Shown here: piece by piece, positions 63,362 through 64,000 of the stretch
Layout of the letters: every line of letters begins with the position of its first letter
Numbering within the stretch: the first letter of the stretch is position 1
NCBI GenBank assembly: GCA_029667085.1
Contig: JARUHJ010000001.1
Location: 806,001 to 870,000 of the forward strand
Source of the DNA: Deltaproteobacteria bacterium IMCC39524
Lineage (GTDB): Bacteria; Desulfobacterota; Desulfuromonadia; Desulfuromonadales; BM103
Direction of reading: 5' to 3'
Length of the DNA stretch: 64,000 nucleotides
Translations under genes and position numbers: made by a program
Notes under the pieces: model-generated
Databases searched by the model: none
What the model was told of the DNA's origin: nothing
The model's input: only the letters and a program-made list of their open reading frames with translations

Positions 63362-64000
63362 TTGGCGCTACTACAAAAAACAAAGAAACCGAACAAGTTC
63401 AGGAAATCAGGAGGGATGACCATTCTCCACGAAGATAAGGATCTGCTCGTGGTCGAGAAACCTTCAGGACTGCTGACCGTCGGCACGGCACGGGACAAGG
63501 CGCGCACGGCCCACTACCTGCTTAATAATTATGTTCGCAAAGGCGACCCGAAGTCGCGCAACCGGGTGTACGTGGTTCATCGCCTCGACCAGGAGACCTC
63601 CGGGATTCTACTATTTGCCAAAAGTGAAAAGGCCAAGCAGTTCCTGCAGGAACACTGGGATGAAACCGACAAATACTATCTAGCCATAGTTCACGGCCGA
63701 TTGACGCCTCCTGAGGGCAAAATCTCCACCTATCTCGCCGAAAACAAAGCTCACAATGTCTACTCAACCGGTGACGTTACCAAGGGCAAGCTCTCTCATA
63801 CGGAGTACCGGGTTCTTCAGGAGACCAGGGAAAACAGCCTAGTAGAAGTTCATCTGCTCACAGGCCGCAAGCATCAAATCCGTGTGCATTTCGCAGAGCA
63901 GGGGCAACCTGTTTTGGGAGACCGGAAGTACGGCACCACCGCTCGGGCGGCGAAACGACTCGCTCTGCATGCCCGCACGATCAGCTTCCTTCACCCTTTT
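63362..64000 (+). CDS. RluA-family pseudouridine synthase (3' end cut by window)
   Basis: 213 codons open to the window edge. EKPSGLLTVGTARDK, the catalytic Asp in HRLDQETSGILLFAK, YYLAIVHGRL, and LLTGRKHQIRVHFAEQGQPVLGD are RluA motifs. Known: converts uridine to pseudouridine in rRNA or tRNA. Start: TTG at 63362 has GGCGG seven bases upstream and gives the KPNKFRKSGG extension; the ATG at 63416 directly abuts GGAGGG, which is too close, but it remains an alternative. Confidence 0.88.
   Translation, partial: MALLQKTKKPNKFRKSGGMTILHEDKDLLVVEKPSGLLTVGTARDKARTAHYLLNNYVRKGDPKSRNRVYVVHRLDQETSGILLFAKSEKAKQFLQEHWDETDKYYLAIVHGRLTPPEGKISTYLAENKAHNVYSTGDVTKGKLSHTEYRVLQETRENSLVEVHLLTGRKHQIRVHFAEQGQPVLGDRKYGTTARAAKRLALHARTISFLHPF

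Overview
The window reads like a chromosomal segment of a Desulfuromonadota bacterium (Geobacter, Desulfuromonas or Geopsychrobacter type). This is inferred from gene content only: an indolepyruvate oxidoreductase with paired phenylacetate-CoA ligases, a GSU3473-type small protein, Na/Pi-PhoU transporters, sigma-54 type promoters, TIGR03623-type AddB-like repair nuclease and Geobacter-like PilW/PilV/PilX minor pilins. Genes are dense, most lie on the minus strand, and there is no rRNA, CRISPR array, phage or intact insertion sequence.

Layout. 1-8.4 kb: one minus-strand surface-polysaccharide locus (Wza-like export lipoprotein, Wzz/GNVR co-polymerase, ExeA-like ATPase, degenerate CpsD-like protein, sugar transferase with a GGDEF-like N-terminus, then a dehydrogenase, an acetyltransferase and a PLP aminotransferase resembling WbpB/WbpD/WbpE). 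8.4-10.4 kb: a structured intergenic region, an EEP-family hydrolase, and tRNA-Pro(GGG) with promoter and terminator. 10.4-16.2 kb: iorAB, paaK, ACT protein, paaK for aryl-pyruvate/aryl-acetate metabolism, with a consensus-like promoter and a palindrome ahead of iorA. 16.2-20 kb: Ppx/GppA coupled to a Na/Pi-PhoU transporter, then a lipoprotein coupled to a cyclic-nucleotide-binding protein. 20-23.4 kb: gamma carbonic anhydrase-like protein and two OmpA-family proteins behind an exact sigma-54 -24/-12 consensus.

23.5-30 kb: IHF/HU protein, tandem XRE-cupin regulators, a divergent bioB-bioD operon with a BirA operator overlapping the -35 box, a Prc/CtpA tail-specific protease, an FKBP/SlyD-like isomerase and a GSU3473-like small protein. 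30-37 kb: VanZ protein, AddB-like nuclease and AddA-like helicase-nuclease in overlapping frames. 37-46 kb: single genes, including a spermidine-synthase-like protein, small Cys protein, kinase-fold phosphotransferase, thioredoxin-like CxxS protein, succinate-semialdehyde-type dehydrogenase, radical SAM protein with hotdog protein, LEA14-like lipoprotein and a HelD-like helicase.

46-49 kb: minor pilins PilW, PilV, PilX with a possible sigma-54 promoter. 49-64 kb: HI0933-type flavoprotein, a His-rich membrane protein coupled to a PAS histidine kinase, a vWA-OmpA fusion, LemA with two TPM-domain proteins, RNase H, peptidase U32, YkgJ-like protein, M50 protease, YwbE, a 34-residue Lys-rich protein, and a truncated RluA-type pseudouridine synthase. 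From 60.6 to 62.7 kb the spacers carry three copies of a REP-like GGGCACTC palindrome and a hairpin-rich noncoding stretch.

The least-described material is: the GGDEF-like sugar transferase next to a CpsD pseudo-ATPase, the two OmpA proteins sharing a C-terminal peptide under a sigma-54 promoter, the His-rich membrane protein with its Cys-PAS kinase, the REP-like family, and very small genes at 63.0-63.2 kb. No complete new system is proven by the sequence alone.
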